Below are positions 61,516 through 64,000 of a stretch of 64,000 bases of DNA, in pieces (position 1 is the first letter of the stretch; each line of letters opens with the position of its first letter). Made by a program: the position numbers and the translations under genes. The DNA is taken from positions 4,092,001-4,156,000 of the forward strand of contig CAWILH010000002.1 of assembly GCA_963836915.1 (NCBI GenBank), written 5' to 3'. The notes under the pieces were generated by a model that did no database searches, was not told the origin of the DNA, and worked only from the letters and a program-made list of their open reading frames with translations. The DNA comes from Cryomorpha sp963836915 (GTDB lineage Bacteria; Bacteroidota; Bacteroidia; Flavobacteriales_D; Cryomorphaceae).

Positions 61516-63856
61516 TTAAAATTTATAATTCAGTCTAAGTGTAAAGTTTCTCCCCATCTCGTAAGCGTAGTACCTGAATCGGTTGAGGTAATTGCGATAG
61601 CTTTTGTTAAACAGGTTGGTGGCTTCCACGCCAATGCTCAGGTTGCCAATGGCTATCCCCGCCTGTATTCCTACCAAGAGATATCCATCTGGCGGCGGCA
61701 TAAAATCAAAACTCTCTGGCAGCGGTCTATCGCTTCCGCCCATTAGGTTTTCGAAGGGAAAGAGCTCGGGAGTCCTAAACTGCTCAGCGGTATAATTGAT
61801 ATTTGCCGCAAGGAAGAGCCCATCCACTTCGGTGAGCCGCTCAAGCCCGTAACGTAAAGAAGTGCTCACTTGGTGAGCGGGGATATTTATAAAATAGGTT
61901 CCATTTTGCAGGTTTTCGGCCCATACCATATTTACTTGGCTCAGCGATAATAGGTCTGGCGAAAGCCTGGCGCCGTAGCGCGCATCGACCCCAAAAAACA
62001 AAGCATCATCCTGCTCGTAGTCGAAGCGCGGAAAAGCGCCTTGGATGGTGAGCTCAATGGTTTTGGGATTGAGGTAGATATAATCATCCACATAGTTGGC
62101 ATAGGCGGTGATCTCCAGTTGACGGGATAGATGTGCTGATCGGTAAGTGGCCGAAAGGGCATAGGAACGCTCGGCGCCCAAGCTTCCATTGCCCTGCTCA
62201 ATGGCTGCGGCGCCATGGTGCAGCCCTGAGCTGTAGAGTTCATTGATGGCTGGTGCACGCCACATGGTGGCCAGATCAAGCTGTACGGAGCCCGCCTTCA
62301 AATCGCGTTTGAGCGACGTGGCTGCTGCCACGCCATCAAAGTTGATGTCCCTTGGCTTTTCGGTACTCGCCACGGGGTCAAAAACTTGGGCTTGATTATA
62401 GTCGTAGCGTAGGCCATAATCTAGCTTCCACAGCGGTAGGCGCTGCGATCCCAAGGCGAAAAAACCAAAATTTTGGCTATTGTAGTCGGGCATGAAATTC
62501 CTGCCTTCAAAGGTATTTCGCCGCGAGAATGCCGATGCACCTACCTTGGTGTTTCGTCCATTTTCCCGATGCTCCCAAAAGGTCTCCACGCTATGGGTGG
62601 TAAGGCCGTAGTCGAGCTGTGGCTCTTTGAGTTCGGCTTCGGTGGGATTGATGGCCACATCAATATCATACTCTTCCCGCGAATTAAATTGGCGGGCGTA
62701 GGTGAGTGAAATAGTATTCCGGCCATCCAGTGAATATTTGGCAGCAGCCTTGGTCAGCTCATGTCCGATGACCTGGTAGGGGCGATTGATCTCGTATGAA
62801 AAGGCAAGCGTGTCGGGTTCGGAACCTTCCGGTGAGCACTTCACGCAGATCGGTGAGATTGCCAAGGTGCGAATAGCGGTACAGCGCGATTTCCTGGTTG
62901 AAGTTGCTATAAAAAAGTTCGGCTTCCCATTTTCCTTTTTTAAAGCCCATGGCATAAGACCAGTTCAGCTCTTCGGAGCCGGTATTGCGCAGCACCACAT
63001 CTGGTGTCTCGATATCCCCCATTTTCTTTACCGAACCTTGTGCGCGGTAGTAGATGGGCAGGTTGGCAAAAAGCTTCCCATGGATGCTCGCCGCCGCCGA
63101 TCCCCCGCGCCCATTGCTCGAAAGAGCGCCCGCTACACTGCCACCAAAGCGGCTGCTATCAAACACGCTAGGTGGCGCCACCAAGAGCATACCGCCTATG
63201 GCGTCAGATGCGTAAGCCAGACCCTTAACAGGGCTTATCAGGCTGATCTCCGAAGCCAGATAGGGATCGATTTCGGGTGCGTGCTCCGAGCCCCAATATT
63301 GCCCTTCCTGGCGAATTCCATTGTTGAGCATGATGAGCCGATTGCTGTGCATCCCGTGAAAAATCGGTTTGGAAACAGTGGCACCTGTTTTTAATACCCG
63401 CACGCCGCTGATCAATTCTGCTTGGTCGGCCAATTGCAGACCCGAAGTATTGGCCAATGCCAATGCCGATACCGTTTCGGACTCAAAAAGCCGGATACGC
63501 TCCGGGGCGGCCAGCACGGTCACGGTTTCGAGCTCCAAGTCCCGGTGATCCAAGCTTATCTCCAAATTCTCCGTTATGGGCACCGCAATTTTTACCAATT
63601 CGGGCTTGCAGCCGATATGGCCTACCAAGAGCGTGTAGCTGCCTGCGCATAATTCTTCAATCGAAAACCGCCCGAGGCTATCTGCCGCAGTACCTTTTGT
63701 GCTGCCTTGAACCGCAATGGACGCAAAGGCAACTCCTTGGCTGGAATTTTCATCCACCACGGTACCACGAATGGAATACGTACAGGGTTCTTGGGCTGCA
63801 GCCAATAATACGGCCAACGCGCCCAAAAGTCCGAAAAGGACTTTCTTCAAATTCAT
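61516..63856 (-). pseudogene. TonB-dependent receptor (carboxypeptidase-like plug N-terminus), frameshifted
   Basis: N-terminal frame (63856 to 62759): signal MNLKKVLFGLLGALAVLLAA, CarboxypepD_reg-like domain (IRGTVVDENSSQGVAFASIA), plug domain with SVSKPIFHGMHSNRLIMLNN and YASDAIGGMLLVAP. The barrel continues in another frame to 61516 (SYEINRPYQVIGHELTKAAA to NFTLRLNYKF, the terminal aromatic strand). Removing one base (extra G at plus 62821-62822, ttccg to ttcg on the coding strand) gives GRFEPDTLAFSYEINRPYQV. Total about 779 aa, a plausible full receptor of the IroN/ZnuD-like siderophore or metal group. Imports an unknown ligand. Lesion may be a consensus error. Confidence 0.88.
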
Positions 63857-64000
63857 AAATTTTGGATTGAAAAACGATTAACTCAGACCCGCAGGTCGCG
63901 CGGCGGACCGCGGGAGTCAATGGCTTGCCAGCAGAGAGCCGGGGTATGGGCTACATAGCGGGGCGGCTGCACGCCAGCCAAAATCTGATGGGATTTGGCG

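Noticed and set aside
1..64000. tRNA, rRNA or riboswitch
   Set aside because: No cloverleaf, rRNA core or aptamer-like sequence was recognised in the intergenic regions.

Overview
The window comes from a Bacteroidota genome, probably a Flavobacteriales-like marine or freshwater lineage. Evidence: Por/T9SS C-terminal sorting domains on several secreted proteins, TAnnTTTG promoter -7 boxes, an LptD homologue plus an MCE-type lipid transport protein, a SusC-less TonB receptor with a carboxypeptidase-like N-terminal domain, and several Bacteroidota-only conserved proteins. Genes are tightly packed with many ATGA, TAATG and GTGA overlaps.

Region 1 (1-28.2 kb) is an extracellular or capsular polysaccharide locus. 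It opens with the end of a Wzc-like copolymerase/tyrosine kinase, an ABC exporter pair (Wzm-like permease, frameshifted; Wzt-like ATPase with a carbohydrate-binding C-terminal domain) and a hexapeptide acyltransferase. After a more AT-rich stretch carrying a TraB/GumN ORF, there are about 13 glycosyltransferases or glycosyltransferase-like proteins (GT2, GT4 and unusual folds), a sulfotransferase, a four-gene heptose-like cassette (PfkB kinase, SIS isomerase, SDR epimerase, nucleotidyltransferase), WecB (frameshifted), an O-antigen polymerase/ligase-like membrane protein, an SGNH acyl-ester enzyme, another SDR epimerase, an AsnB amidotransferase and a WcaF-like acetyltransferase. Together they would build, modify (acyl, sulfate, possibly amide) and export a complex surface glycan.

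Region 2 (28.2-30.4 kb) holds a DUF6089-type outer-membrane barrel and a divergent nitronate monooxygenase/FabK-like flavoprotein.

Region 3 (30.4-42.9 kb) is an accessory island, visibly more AT-rich and full of debris: a ParDE module whose toxin carries a nonsense codon, an apparently intact AbiE-like toxin-antitoxin operon with a perfect inverted-repeat operator, an IS21-like end remnant, a 5'-truncated T9SS protein, an IS630-family element (1202 bp, exact ends resolved) inserted into the first copy of a tandemly duplicated delta-60-repeat T9SS gene, the intact second copy heading a three-gene coupled T9SS cargo operon, and decayed zeta-toxin and XRE-antitoxin fragments.

Region 4 (42.9-64 kb) is mostly core: two M16 peptidase subunits, a T9SS cargo protein, a YihY-family membrane protein, NadC, LptD, an N-acetylmuramoyl-L-alanine amidase, an MCE/MlaD-type protein, a split HdrD-like Fe-S oxidoreductase, a conserved Bacteroidota protein, a metallophosphoesterase, a DPP-IV-type peptidase, a DUF3299 protein, two lipoproteins and a TonB-dependent receptor (frameshifted).

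A recurring feature is single-base indels in otherwise well conserved genes (about 1417, 5602-5607, 16959, 54797 and 62821). These look at least partly like consensus errors, so the pseudogene calls for core genes should be read with that in mind. No tRNA, rRNA or CRISPR array was seen.
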